Assembly: GCA_951812305.1 (NCBI GenBank)
Contig: CATOSB010000011.1
Coordinates: 186,001 to 250,000 of the forward strand
From: an uncultured Paracoccaceae bacterium
GTDB lineage: Bacteria > Pseudomonadota > Alphaproteobacteria > Rhodobacterales > Rhodobacteraceae
Length of the DNA: 64,000 nucleotides
Reading direction: 5' to 3'
Each line of letters opens with the position of its first letter. Within the stretch, counting starts at the first letter, position 1. Positions 44,678 through 53,883 of this stretch are shown here, piece by piece. The position numbers were made by a program, and so were the translations under genes. Under the pieces are notes generated by a model. That model was not told the DNA's origin and made no database searches. It saw only the letters and a program-made list of their open reading frames with translations.

Positions 44678-46018
44678 TCATTCGGCCGGGGCCGCGGAAC
44701 CCGCGCCCTCGTCTTCTTTGCCGTAATGATCCTTGAAGTCGTCTTCGATGGTTTCCGGTTGCGCCGTCGGTTTTTCCAAAACACCCAGAAGCGGCAGGAT
44801 CACCAGGAAGTAGGCGAACCAATAGGTCGTCGCGATCAGCGAGATGGCGGCATAGATGCCTTCAGCAGGCTGCGCACCGCACCACATCAGAATGACAAAG
44901 TCGATGGCGAGCAGCCAGAACCACCATTTGAACTGCGGGCGATAGCGGCCCGAGCGTACCGAGGATGTATCCAGCCAAGGCACAATCACCATCACCGCGA
45001 TGGCGCCGAACATGGCAAGCACACCGAAGAATTTCGCATCGATGATGCCGCCGGTGACCCAGCTTGCGATCATCACGACCCAGACATCCGAAGTAAACGC
45101 GCGCAGGATCGCGTAGAATGGCAGGAAGTACCATTCCGGCACGATATGTGCTGGCGTCGCCAGCGGGTTCGCCTCGATATAGTTATCGGGGTGGCCGAGA
45201 TAGTTGGGCATGAAGCCGACGACCGCGAAGAACAGCGTCAGGACCAGCGCCAAGGCGAAGAAATCCTTGATCACGAAATATGGCCAGAATGGCAAGGTGT
45301 CCTTATCAGCCTCGGCTTTCGACGACCGGCGCACTTCGACCCCGGTGGGGTTGTTGTTGCCCGTTGTGTGGAAGGCCCAGATATGCACCACGACCAGCGC
45401 GGCGATGACGAAGGGCAAAAGGTAATGCAGGCTGAAGAAGCGGTTCAGCGTCGCGTTGTCCACCGCAGGTCCGCCAAGTAACCATGTCTGGATCGGCTCG
45501 CCCACGAACGGGATCGCGCCGAACAGGCCGGTAATAACCGTTGCGCCCCAGAACGACATCTGACCCCAGGGCAGAACGTAGCCCATGAATGCGGTCGCCA
45601 TCATGGCGAGATAGATCAGCATACCGATGATCCATGTCACCTCTCTTGGTTCCTTGTAGGAGCCGTAATAGAGGCCGCGGAAGATGTGCAGATAAACCGC
45701 AAAGAAGAACAACGACGCGCCGTTCATGTGCAGATAGCGGATCATATGGCCGCCATTCACGTTGCGCATGATGTGTTCGATAGAGGCGAAGGCCTGATCG
45801 ACATGCGGCGTGTAGTGCATGGCAAGCACGATGCCGGTGATGATTTGCAGCGCCAGACAGAAGGCAAGTACGATGCCCCAGATCCACATCCAGTTCAGGT
45901 TCTTCGGGGTCGGGATCATCAGCGTGTCATAGATCAGCGACACGACAGGCAAGCGGCGGTGCAGCCACTTTTCAATGCCCGATTTCGGTTCGTAATGGTC
46001 GTGCGGGATGCCGGACAT
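44678..46018 (-). CDS. petB: Cytochrome b of the bc1 complex
   Basis: 446 residues with about eight membrane helices plus surface helices. Haem-ligand regions GGHMIRYLHMNGASLFFFAV and LLPFVIAALVVVHIWAFHTT hold the paired His; the Qo-site motif PEWYFLPFYAILRA is intact. The C-terminal tail is acidic. Quinol oxidation in the cytoplasmic membrane. It lies between petA (12 bp) and petC (14 bp). Confidence 0.97.
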   Translation of the reverse strand: MSGIPHDHYEPKSGIEKWLHRRLPVVSLIYDTLMIPTPKNLNWMWIWGIVLAFCLALQIITGIVLAMHYTPHVDQAFASIEHIMRNVNGGHMIRYLHMNGASLFFFAVYLHIFRGLYYGSYKEPREVTWIIGMLIYLAMMATAFMGYVLPWGQMSFWGATVITGLFGAIPFVGEPIQTWLLGGPAVDNATLNRFFSLHYLLPFVIAALVVVHIWAFHTTGNNNPTGVEVRRSSKAEADKDTLPFWPYFVIKDFFALALVLTLFFAVVGFMPNYLGHPDNYIEANPLATPAHIVPEWYFLPFYAILRAFTSDVWVVMIASWVTGGIIDAKFFGVLAMFGAIAVMVIVPWLDTSSVRSGRYRPQFKWWFWLLAIDFVILMWCGAQPAEGIYAAISLIATTYWFAYFLVILPLLGVLEKPTAQPETIEDDFKDHYGKEDEGAGSAAPAE

Positions 46019-46030
46019 GCGTTTCTCTCC

Positions 46031-46594
46031 TTATCCCAGTACGATTGTGTTTTCGTCCACGAAGGACGCGACCGGCACCGGCAAGTTCTCTGGCGCGGGG
46101 CCTTTGCGGATACGGCCCGACGTGTCGTAGTGGCTTCCGTGGCAGGGGCAGAACCAGCCACCGAATTCACCAGCACCGTCGCCCAGAGGCACACAGCCAA
46201 GGTGCGTACAAACGCCCATCATGACCAGCCATTCGCCCGCTTCATCCATGGCGCGGTTTACGTCCGCTGCATCGGTGCCAGGGCGGTTTTCGTTGCGCGA
46301 TTCCGCGTCGATTGTCAGATCTTCGAGCGAGACCGAGCGCGCTTCTTCGATCTCTTCCGCTGAACGGCGGCGGATAAAGACCGGTTTGCCGAGCCATTTC
46401 ACGGTCAGCTGCGTGCCAACGGCAACATCAGAGACATCAACGCGGATCGAGCTCAAGGCGCGAACATCCGCGGATGGGTTCATCTGGTTGACCAGCGGCC
46501 AAACGGCGGCACAGGTGGCAATCGCGCCTGCCCCGCCAGTGGCGTAGAACAGGAAATCGCGGCGGGTGCCTTCGTGATCGTCTGCATGGGACAC
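46031..46594 (-). CDS. petA: Rieske iron-sulfur protein of the bc1 complex
   Basis: 187 residues from GTG at 46594, with AAGGAG ten bases upstream; the frame is open further but this start gives the known N-terminus SHADDHEGTRRDFLFYATGG, with a twin-arginine-like RRDFLFYATGGAGA and membrane anchor. The 2Fe-2S site is CTHLGC and CPCHGSHYD. First gene of petABC, with a 268-bp divergent region upstream. Confidence 0.96.
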   Translation of the reverse strand: MSHADDHEGTRRDFLFYATGGAGAIATCAAVWPLVNQMNPSADVRALSSIRVDVSDVAVGTQLTVKWLGKPVFIRRRSAEEIEEARSVSLEDLTIDAESRNENRPGTDAADVNRAMDEAGEWLVMMGVCTHLGCVPLGDGAGEFGGWFCPCHGSHYDTSGRIRKGPAPENLPVPVASFVDENTIVLG

Positions 46595-46862
46595 GGGGAT
46601 TCGTCTCCTTGGTTTGTGGCGTAAGCTGCCACAGCTTCTTAGGCGCACAAATGTGCACCAATTCTCAAGCGGCGTTTTAATGCTGTCTGAAAGGCGCTGT
46701 CCAGCGGACAAACGCGCGCAGGGACGCGCGCTTTGTCGCGGGGGCGTATGGGCAACGTTTTCGGCAAAGCAACGCATTTTACAGGGGAATCCTAAAATAA
46801 GGTTTGAATTTTCCCACAAGACACGCCACCTAGGGTATAAGACGAACCTGGGGCCACAAAAA

Positions 46863-47537
46863 ATGGTAATTCGGCTTGCATATTTCCTGATCGCGATTGC
46901 TGCGGCGCTTGCCGTTGCGCCTGCGTCTGCGCAGGAGAATGAGCTGAGTTTCTATACCGGCATTCAGGAAGCACCACACAGCCGCGTTACGGGCACCGAC
47001 CCGGGAAATGCGGTGTCACCGACCGTGAGCGTGCTGGTCGGTTGGGAAGGCCGGTCTTTTGAGGCCCCGCCACATTATGGATTTCGCTACACGCGCTGGG
47101 TAAATGAAACGCTGGGTTTCGGCGTCGATTTCAACCACACGAAAGTTTATGCCGATGCGGCCAGCATGGCCGCAGCCGGGTTTACCAACCTTGAACTGAC
47201 CGATGGCCTGAACATTCTGACGGCAAATGCGTGGCGCCGGTGGCCCGGCGCTTGGGGCAATGGCCGATTGACGCCTTATGTCGGCGCGGGTGTCGGCGTG
47301 GCAATTCCGCATGTGGATGTGTCATCCGCAGGCGGGACAACATTTGAGTATCAGGTCACAGGCCCCGCAGCAGCCTGGGCGGCTGGCGTGAAATACGAGA
47401 TCAATGATCGCTGGGGTGTTTTTGGCGAGTACAAAGGCACCTATTCGGTGAACGAGATGTCGTTGACCAATGGCGGGACGCTTTCATCCGACATTCTGAC
47501 GAACGCGCTGAATGTCGGACTGTCGTTCAACTTCTAG
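46863..47537 (+). CDS. Outer-membrane beta-barrel protein, possibly LpxQ-like
   Basis: 224 residues. Signal peptide MVIRLAYFLIAIAAALAVAP ending near ASAQ, then alternating beta-strands with Gly/aromatic girdles and a C-terminal Phe (ALNVGLSFNF), as in 8-strand barrels. Length and features such as HYGFRYTRWVNETLGFGVDF and PYVGAGVGVAIPHVDV recall the rhizobial lipid A oxidase LpxQ, but this match is from memory and is uncertain. The ATG at 46863 starts the signal peptide; the frame is open farther upstream. Confidence 0.75.
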   Translation: MVIRLAYFLIAIAAALAVAPASAQENELSFYTGIQEAPHSRVTGTDPGNAVSPTVSVLVGWEGRSFEAPPHYGFRYTRWVNETLGFGVDFNHTKVYADAASMAAAGFTNLELTDGLNILTANAWRRWPGAWGNGRLTPYVGAGVGVAIPHVDVSSAGGTTFEYQVTGPAAAWAAGVKYEINDRWGVFGEYKGTYSVNEMSLTNGGTLSSDILTNALNVGLSFNF

Positions 47538-47545
47538 CCCCGGCT

Positions 47546-48190
47546 TCAACCCAACACATCCTGCACCTTTTTCACCATCGCATTGCCGATGGCCACCTGA
47601 CTATCCGCCGTCAAATGCACGCCGTCCAGTGGGTCGACCTGTGCCACATTGCCAAGCTCAATCAACGGAACACCCTGCCGCACAGCAACCTCGCGAAGGT
47701 GATCCGGCAACGCAATAGATTTTGCTGTCCCACCTGAAAACATCTCTGCCAGACAGCCGGTTTCCAGTATTGGAACCGGCGCGGCGATCATAGCATTTGG
47801 TGCTGACATTTTCTGCCCGTATGGAGATTGTTTGATAGCCATGACGATGCGTTCGGTGCCAAGCGCGATATCCTGAGACGTCGCATTGAATCGCGCCTTC
47901 AGATCATTGGTGCCAAGCATGACAATGACCAGATCAATCGGCTGATGGCTGCGCAGGACGGGTTGGATCAGGCGCAGACCGTTCATCCCCTCGCCCTCTA
48001 CCGGGTCATCGAAACAGCTATTTCGACCGGGCAAACCTTCTGAAATTACGTCGAACCCTTCCCCAAGTTGCGCGGCCATGACATTAGGCCAACGCGCCTC
48101 CTTGGGGAACCGCGCGGTGCTGCCAAGTTCTTTCAGTGCAGGCGTGCCGTGGGTGTTGCTGTCGCCATAACAAAGGATCGTTTTGGTCAT
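47546..48190 (-). CDS. SGNH/GDSL hydrolase (arylesterase type)
   Basis: 214 residues. Block I is CYGDSNTHGTPA (catalytic Ser), block III VMLGTNDLKARF and block V DGVHLTADSQVAIG (catalytic Asp/His); PGRNSCFDDPVEGEGMNGL is typical of the arylesterase subgroup. No signal peptide, so cytoplasmic. The start has GAGGTG upstream. It ends eight bases from the stop of the convergent barrel-protein gene, a very tight junction. Confidence 0.9.
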   Translation of the reverse strand: MTKTILCYGDSNTHGTPALKELGSTARFPKEARWPNVMAAQLGEGFDVISEGLPGRNSCFDDPVEGEGMNGLRLIQPVLRSHQPIDLVIVMLGTNDLKARFNATSQDIALGTERIVMAIKQSPYGQKMSAPNAMIAAPVPILETGCLAEMFSGGTAKSIALPDHLREVAVRQGVPLIELGNVAQVDPLDGVHLTADSQVAIGNAMVKKVQDVLG

Positions 48191-48328
48191 TCTGTCACCT
48201 CTGATTGGCAGTTGTCGCCCAGTCGCGCCCGCATCGCAACAGTGGATAACTTTGCATTCACGCTTGCAATACGTCGGGACCGCTTTACTCCTAGAACGCG
48301 AAACGCAGTCGATTGATTCAACGTTTCC

Positions 48329-49048
48329 ATGCTGGGGGAAAATTTATTGGACCTGTTTATTTGGCTGGCCGCAGGTGGCAGTTGCGGAACAACACAAGAG
48401 ACGCTGCCAACACATCCATACGCAGCGGCGGATGCTGCGACCTGTGCTATCATATACTATGCTGGTCTGGCAGGTGTGCTTCTTGCCGCGGTAACGTTGT
48501 ATTTTGGCATGAAGGCCCTGCGCGCCATGTCAGATGGAAACACGCCGTCGCGCTTTGTCATGCGCCGGTTCGGATTTCTGACCATGTGTTGGGCGGTGCT
48601 GCCACCGATCTGGTTCTGGTTTGAATACTGGGCGCTTTACATGGCAACACCGACGGTGGGCCCCGAAGGGTTCGGGCAATTCCGCTATAACCAGGCGCTT
48701 TCCGCCGCGATCTGGGCAGGCATTTTGGCGGTTTCCATTGTTGTCCTGAACCAAATGTTCAAACAAAAGCGCGATGGGTCACCGGATTTGGAGGTCGCCG
48801 AATTCGGCGAACCGGAGCCGAACCATTATGTGGTTACGATCCTGAAATCGGGAAGCAAGGACCCAAAGGATGGCAAAGCTGTCTGGACCGGCAAGTCGCG
48901 GGTCAAAGCGGTGACGAAGTTTCTGGATTTCGCTGAAAAGATCAAAGATGGTCAGGACATCAAGCTGACGCAGGAAAAGGTCCTGCGCTTTCACAAGATT
49001 AGCGAGAGACCGGATACTGGGCCAGCGATCGAGGATGAGGACGCGTAG
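48329..49048 (+). CDS. Membrane protein of unknown function with soluble C-terminal domain
   Basis: 239 residues. Three membrane segments (~39-63, ~84-108 and ~126-148) are followed by a ~90-residue cytoplasmic Lys-rich domain (DLEVAEFGEPEPNHYVVTIL, WTGKSRVKAVTKFLDFAEKI). I do not recognise the family. Two Cys in the N-terminal loop (GSCGTT, DAATCAII) could form a disulfide. It has no partner gene on its strand. Confidence 0.68.
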   Translation: MLGENLLDLFIWLAAGGSCGTTQETLPTHPYAAADAATCAIIYYAGLAGVLLAAVTLYFGMKALRAMSDGNTPSRFVMRRFGFLTMCWAVLPPIWFWFEYWALYMATPTVGPEGFGQFRYNQALSAAIWAGILAVSIVVLNQMFKQKRDGSPDLEVAEFGEPEPNHYVVTILKSGSKDPKDGKAVWTGKSRVKAVTKFLDFAEKIKDGQDIKLTQEKVLRFHKISERPDTGPAIEDEDA

Positions 49049-49074
49049 CCGCGCGGGCTTCTAGAAAGCTGCTA

Positions 49075-49291
49075 TGTCTGCCTGTGGGATGGCGATGCAA
49101 CCTTCCAAGCGCAGCAGATTATCCCAGCCAAACCCTTAGAACCTTCGACGTTGCCACGCCCCTCAGCCAGATCGCCGCCGCGTCGGGGGCGCGTCATGCT
49201 GAAAGCATGCTTTTGACATGACGATCGCGCGGCGCCTGCGGCTTGATTCCGCGCGAGAGGCGCAATCGCGCAATGTCCGCTTCAGGCCAAA
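49075..49291. repeat. Long-hairpin repeat family, copy E
   Basis: Starts TGCCTGTGGGATGGCGATGC, close to the left arm of copy C, and has CAGATCGCCGCC in the right-arm position. A CGTCATG ... CATGACG palindrome replaces the rest of the arm, then ATCGCGCGGCG...TTGATTCCGCGCG as in copies A and C. It ends in AATGTCCGCTTCAGGCCAAA (49272-49291), an exact reverse complement of the left end of copy C. In the convergent gap 49049-49301. Confidence 0.7.
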
Positions 49292-49301
49292 CGCGCCGCG
49301 C

Positions 49302-49997
49302 TCAGCGAAGTTCAGCGAGAATCCCCAGCGCAGCGGTTCTGGGATCCGCCGCCATCCAGACCGGTCGCCCGACGACGATGTGATCTGCGCCTGCAGCGAT
49401 GGCTGCCTTGGGTGTCGAAACACGTTTCTGGTCGTTCGATCCCGTTCCCGCTGGCCTGACACCCGGGGTCACGATCAGCTTACCGCTCGACTCCGGCAGC
49501 GCCCGGATTCGAGCGGCCTCGTTTGGCGAGCAAATTATCCCGTCGGCGCCTGCATCAAATGCGCGCCCCGCACGCTCCACAACCAGATCCGGCACCTCCC
49601 CGGATTTGATCATCGCGCCATCAAGGTCGCCGCGATCAAGAGATGTTAGAATGGTGACGCCAAGAATTTTCATATCGCTCGCGCCCGCACCCTCTTTGGC
49701 CGCGCGCACGACATGCGGGTCTCCATGCACGGTCAGAAAATCCAGATCGAACTGTGCCAGTCCGCGAACCGCGGCTTCGACCGTTGCGCCGATGTCGAAC
49801 AGCTTCATGTCGAGGAAAATACGCTTGCCGTGATCCTGCTTCAGCTCGTTGGCAAGGGCGAGTCCGCCACCGGTGAGCATCCCGAGGCCGATTTTGTAAA
49901 ACGAAACGGTTTCGCCGAGTTTCTGAGCCAAATCGAGGCCAGCTAGGGCATTTGGGACGTCCATCGCGACAATCAGACGGTCATCCGCGTTGGTCAT
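49302..49997 (-). CDS. pyrF: Orotidine 5'-phosphate decarboxylase
   Basis: 231 residues. The catalytic D-x-K-x-x-D motif is in FLDMKLFDIGATVEAAVRGL; the phosphate-binding end is AAGADHIVVGRPVWMAADP. It makes UMP. The ATG at 49997 (MTNADDRLIVAMDVPNALAG) is preferred over a GTG seven codons upstream because AGGAG lies nine bases before it and it fits the family N-terminus. Confidence 0.96.
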   Translation of the reverse strand: MTNADDRLIVAMDVPNALAGLDLAQKLGETVSFYKIGLGMLTGGGLALANELKQDHGKRIFLDMKLFDIGATVEAAVRGLAQFDLDFLTVHGDPHVVRAAKEGAGASDMKILGVTILTSLDRGDLDGAMIKSGEVPDLVVERAGRAFDAGADGIICSPNEAARIRALPESSGKLIVTPGVRPAGTGSNDQKRVSTPKAAIAAGADHIVVGRPVWMAADPRTAALGILAELR

Positions 49998-50068
49998 TCG
50001 GTCCGGCTCCTGCTGCACTCACGCCGGTCAATCAGATTTGCACCGCGCAAGTCAAGCAACCTATGCGA

Positions 50069-50764
50069 TCACGGATGCATCCGCCGCAGATCGGGTGCCT
50101 CAGTACAATACATGTGGACCCAGATATAACTGTGCTGAAACAGCGCAAGCACCAGTGCGTTCCACGACCCGAACAGGAGCGCAATACCCCAGAGGCCAAG
50201 GAAAACCACCCCATACATGCCGTTTGGCGTGAATTTGAAGATGCCCTCGTTAACCATTGGCATGGTAAGGTATTCGTCGCGGAAATGATCGCCGCCAATG
50301 GCACGCGGCAATTTGAAATGAACCAATGTGGAGTGGATCCCCCACCCCGCCAGCAAAAACAACGCCAGCCCGACTATGACTTCCAGCGTGCGATAGTCGG
50401 TTATCGGCTCATTATCCGCCCAACCAGTCAGGATTACCGCAATTGGGCGTACGATCAGCAATGGCATAAAGACGGATGCCCAGACCGTCATGTCGCGCGC
50501 GCCGAAGACGCGGGTCATAAGATTCTTGTGCAGTTGCAGGCGAAACACCAACGCCACAATGATCTGATGAATCAAAGCCAACTGGATGCCGATCCAAGCC
50601 CAGCCCGATGCGGTCAGGCCCAGCAATTTAGGTGCGTTTTCCGGCGTTTGAAGCAACGCCCAGGCCCCGGCGGCCATCAATATGGCAAACCCGATATGTT
50701 GGGCCTGGCCCTCGATTATCTGATTCCAGGTCGAGTTCGCACGGATTTCTTCAAGTGTTTTCAA
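50069..50764 (-). CDS. Membrane methyltransferase-like protein (PEMT/ICMT family)
   Basis: 231 residues from a TTG start with GGAG six bases upstream. About five membrane segments. The C-terminal part, GIFKFTPNGMYGVVFLGLWG ... SYIWVHMYCTEAPDL, has the layout of the isoprenylcysteine carboxyl- and phosphatidylethanolamine-N-methyltransferase family, and recalls eukaryotic Cho2-type proteins. A lipid methyltransferase role is plausible but unproven. It is 71 bp upstream of pyrF on the same strand. Confidence 0.7.
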   Translation of the reverse strand: MKTLEEIRANSTWNQIIEGQAQHIGFAILMAAGAWALLQTPENAPKLLGLTASGWAWIGIQLALIHQIIVALVFRLQLHKNLMTRVFGARDMTVWASVFMPLLIVRPIAVILTGWADNEPITDYRTLEVIVGLALFLLAGWGIHSTLVHFKLPRAIGGDHFRDEYLTMPMVNEGIFKFTPNGMYGVVFLGLWGIALLFGSWNALVLALFQHSYIWVHMYCTEAPDLRRMHP

Positions 50765-50941
50765 CGGTTACTCCAAAGAATCTGGGTTCCAGCCAATCAT
50801 ATACACTGAAGTCGGCGAAATTGGGACGCGGGTCTTGCGACATGGTGGCGAAATTCCCATCTGTTGGGGGAAGGCTCCAGGTTGGCTGCGCCTTTTTTAG
50901 GGCAGCCGGACATAGCGGGCGCTTATGAGAAGGAGACGGTG

Positions 50942-53557
50942 ATGAACTTGGAGAAGTTCACCGAACGGTCGCGCGGTTTTTTTCAGGCGGCCCAGACGAT
51001 TGCGATGCGCGAAGGGCATCAGCAACTGACCCCGGAACATCTGTTGAAAGCGTTGATGGACGACGATCAGGGATTGTCGGCCAATCTGATCAAACGCGCA
51101 GGCGGCGCGCCTGAGCGCGTGGTCGAAGCGCTAGAGCGGTCCATTGCCAAATTGCCGAAAGTGTCGGGATCGGACGGGCAGATCTACATGGACCGGCAAG
51201 TTGCCAAGATCATGGACGAGGCTGAGAAGCTTGCCACCAAGGCAGGCGACAGTTTTGTGCCGGTGGAGCGGGTTTTAACCGCGTTGGCGATGGTCAAATC
51301 AAAAGCCAAAGAAGCGTTGGATGCAGGCGCGGTGACAGCACAAGCGCTGAATTCCGCGATCAACGATGTGCGCAAGGGGCGCACGGCGGACAGCGCGAGT
51401 GCCGAAGACGGTTATGATGCGCTGAACAAATATGCCAGCGACCTGACCGAAGCAGCACGGGCAGGCAAGATCGACCCGATCATTGGCCGCGACGAGGAAA
51501 TTCGCCGCGCAATGCAGGTCTTGAGCCGCCGGACAAAGAACAACCCGGTTCTGATCGGGGATCCGGGCGTGGGTAAGACGGCAATTGCCGAGGGTCTGGC
51601 CATTCGGATCATCAACGGCGACGTGCCGGAAAGCCTGAAGAACAAGAAACTCATGGCACTGGATATGGGCGCACTGATTGCAGGAGCGAAATATCGTGGT
51701 GAGTTTGAGGAACGGCTGAAGGCGGTCCTGAAAGAGATCGAAGCCGCGGCAGGCGAAGTCGTTCTTTTCATCGACGAGATGCACACGCTCGTTGGCGCAG
51801 GCAAGGCCGATGGCGCGATGGATGCGGCGAACCTTATTAAGCCTGCTTTGGCGCGGGGTGAGTTGCATTGTATCGGTGCCACGACGCTTGATGAATACCG
51901 CAAATATGTCGAGAAGGACGCGGCCTTGGCACGGCGCTTCCAGTCGTTGTTCGTCAGCGAGCCGACAGTCGAAGACACGGTCTCGATCCTGCGCGGAATT
52001 AAGGAGAAATACGAGTTGCACCACGGGGTGCGCATTGCCGATGCGGCGCTGGTGGCAGCGGCGACTTTGTCGAACCGCTACATCACCGACCGGTTCCTGC
52101 CCGACAAGGCGATTGACCTTGTGGACGAGGCGGCGTCGCGGTTGCGGATGGAAGTGGATTCCAAGCCCGAAGAACTGGACGCTTTGGACCGTGAGATCCT
52201 GCAAAAGCAGATCGAAGCAGAAGCGTTGAAGAAAGAGGACGACACCGCATCGAAGGACCGGTTGAAAGCGCTTGAAAAAGAGCTTGGCGATCTGCAGCAA
52301 CGGTCGGCCGAAATGACCGCCCAGTGGCAGGCCGAACGCGACAAGCTGGAAAGCGCGCGCGGGTTGAAAGAGCAGCTTGATCATGCGCGCGCGGAACTGG
52401 ACGCCGCCAAGCGCGATGGCGATCTGGGTAAAGCCGGGGAGTTGTCCTATGGCATTATTCCGGGTCTCGAAAGCCAGTTGGCAGATGCCGAAGAGGCCGA
52501 AAGCCAGATGATGGTGGAAGAGGCCGTGCGGCCAGAGCAGATCGCGCAAGTGGTTGAGCGTTGGACCGGTATTCCGACGTCCAAGATGCTGGAAGGCGAG
52601 CGCGAGAAACTGCTTCACATGGAAGAAGAGATCGGCAAACGCGTGATCGGCCAGCATCCGGCGGTCAAGGCGGTGTCAAACGCCGTACGCCGCGCGCGCG
52701 CCGGGCTGCAGGATGAGAACCGGCCCTTGGGGTCGTTCCTATTTCTTGGGCCGACTGGTGTGGGCAAGACCGAACTCACCAAGGCGCTGGCCGAGTACCT
52801 GTTCGACGACGACCGTGCGATGGTGCGCATTGACATGTCGGAATTCATGGAGAAACACGCGGTCAGTCGGCTGATCGGCGCGCCGCCGGGATACGTTGGG
52901 TATGACGAAGGCGGTGTGTTGACCGAGGCCGTGCGGCGTCGCCCCTATCAGGTGGTGCTGTTCGACGAGGTCGAAAAGGCGCATCCGGATGTGTTCAACG
53001 TGTTGTTGCAGGTGCTGGATGATGGCGTTCTGACCGATGGTCAGGGGCATAATGTCGACTTCAAGCAGACGCTTATCATTCTGACGTCGAACCTTGGGTC
53101 ACAGGCCTTGAGCCAGCTGCCGGAAGGATCAGATTCGTCTGCCGCACGGCGCGACGTGATGGACGCGGTTCGGGCGCATTTCCGGCCTGAGTTCCTGAAC
53201 CGGCTGGATGAGACCATCATCTTCGATCGCCTGTCGCGCAGCGAAATGGATGGCATCGTCGATATTCAGCTGGCGCGTCTAGTTGAACGTCTGGAGCAAC
53301 GGAAGATCACGCTGGAACTGGATGACGGGGCAAAGACCTGGTTGGCCGATGAAGGCTATGACCCGGTCTTTGGCGCGCGGCCCTTGAAGCGGGTGATCCA
53401 GCGGTCATTGCAGGACCAGTTGGCCGAAATGCTGCTGGCCGGTGATATTGCCGATGGCGATACCGTACAGGTCAGTGCGGGGTCTGAGGGGTTGATCGTA
53501 GGTGATCGCATATCAGCCTCCAACCGGCAACCGCCGGAGGATGCGGTCGTGCACTAG
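50942..53557 (+). CDS. clpB: ATP-dependent disaggregase ClpB
   Basis: 871 residues from ATG at 50942 with AAGGAG upstream. The N-domain spans ~1-145 (LTPEHLLKALMDDDQGL). NBD1 has Walker A GDPGVGKTA (~206) and VLFIDEMHTLVGAG. A coiled-coil middle domain is rich in Lys/Glu (~395-525). NBD2 has GPTGVGKTE (~603) and ends GARPLKRVIQRSLQDQLAEM. It rescues aggregated proteins with DnaK. I see no heat-shock promoter I would vouch for. Confidence 0.97.
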   Translation: MNLEKFTERSRGFFQAAQTIAMREGHQQLTPEHLLKALMDDDQGLSANLIKRAGGAPERVVEALERSIAKLPKVSGSDGQIYMDRQVAKIMDEAEKLATKAGDSFVPVERVLTALAMVKSKAKEALDAGAVTAQALNSAINDVRKGRTADSASAEDGYDALNKYASDLTEAARAGKIDPIIGRDEEIRRAMQVLSRRTKNNPVLIGDPGVGKTAIAEGLAIRIINGDVPESLKNKKLMALDMGALIAGAKYRGEFEERLKAVLKEIEAAAGEVVLFIDEMHTLVGAGKADGAMDAANLIKPALARGELHCIGATTLDEYRKYVEKDAALARRFQSLFVSEPTVEDTVSILRGIKEKYELHHGVRIADAALVAAATLSNRYITDRFLPDKAIDLVDEAASRLRMEVDSKPEELDALDREILQKQIEAEALKKEDDTASKDRLKALEKELGDLQQRSAEMTAQWQAERDKLESARGLKEQLDHARAELDAAKRDGDLGKAGELSYGIIPGLESQLADAEEAESQMMVEEAVRPEQIAQVVERWTGIPTSKMLEGEREKLLHMEEEIGKRVIGQHPAVKAVSNAVRRARAGLQDENRPLGSFLFLGPTGVGKTELTKALAEYLFDDDRAMVRIDMSEFMEKHAVSRLIGAPPGYVGYDEGGVLTEAVRRRPYQVVLFDEVEKAHPDVFNVLLQVLDDGVLTDGQGHNVDFKQTLIILTSNLGSQALSQLPEGSDSSAARRDVMDAVRAHFRPEFLNRLDETIIFDRLSRSEMDGIVDIQLARLVERLEQRKITLELDDGAKTWLADEGYDPVFGARPLKRVIQRSLQDQLAEMLLAGDIADGDTVQVSAGSEGLIVGDRISASNRQPPEDAVVH

Positions 53558-53581
53558 GCGCGACAAGTCAAATGAATTGGA

Positions 53582-53608
53582 GGGGGCCGTCCGCGGCCCC
53601 CTTTTCTT
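53582..53608 (+). terminator. Rho-independent terminator after clpB
   Basis: Stem GGGGGCCG (53582-53589) with CGGCCCCC (53594-53601), followed by TTTTCTTT, 24 bp after the clpB stop. A strong, classic terminator. Confidence 0.9.
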
Positions 53609-53640
53609 TGACCCGCGACAGGGCCTCAACTGACCGCGCG

Positions 53641-53821
53641 TTGCCGTGCCAAGCCCCCGACCGGGGGCTGGCGCTGCAACGGCTGTAGTTGGCACTTTTA
53701 TCGTGCGGCGTGCATCTTCCGTTTTGTTGGCGCACTTATCGTCAGAAAGCGCCAGACCGCTGGGCCGGTCAGGCGCTGGGCACGGCGGCGAGGGCAAGGC
53801 CCTCGCCTGGATCCCGTGCCC
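53641..53821. repeat. Palindromic multi-hairpin element downstream of clpB
   Basis: GTTGCCGTGCC (~53641) can pair with GGGCACGGCGGC (53778-53789), enclosing the hairpins CCCCCGACCGGGGG and GACCGCTGGGCCGGTC. The same GGGCACGG can instead pair with CCGTGCCC (53814-53821) around the hairpin GGCGAGGGC-aag-GCCCTCGCC (53787-53807). Fills most of the 326-bp convergent gap; no gene is seen. Confidence 0.6.
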
Positions 53822-53883
53822 GAGGCACATGTTCACGACGTTGCGCCGAAGTGAAACTTGGTTCGGCAGGCTACTGTATCGTT

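Noticed and set aside
49952..50809. 285-codon plus-strand frame over the PEMT-like gene
   Set aside because: Antisense; rich in Gln, His and Arg with no domain, while the minus-strand frame has membrane segments and a ribosome site.
51299..52657. 452-codon open frame on the minus strand inside clpB
   Set aside because: Shadow of a highly biased GC-rich gene; composition is rich in Arg, Leu, His and Gln without domains.
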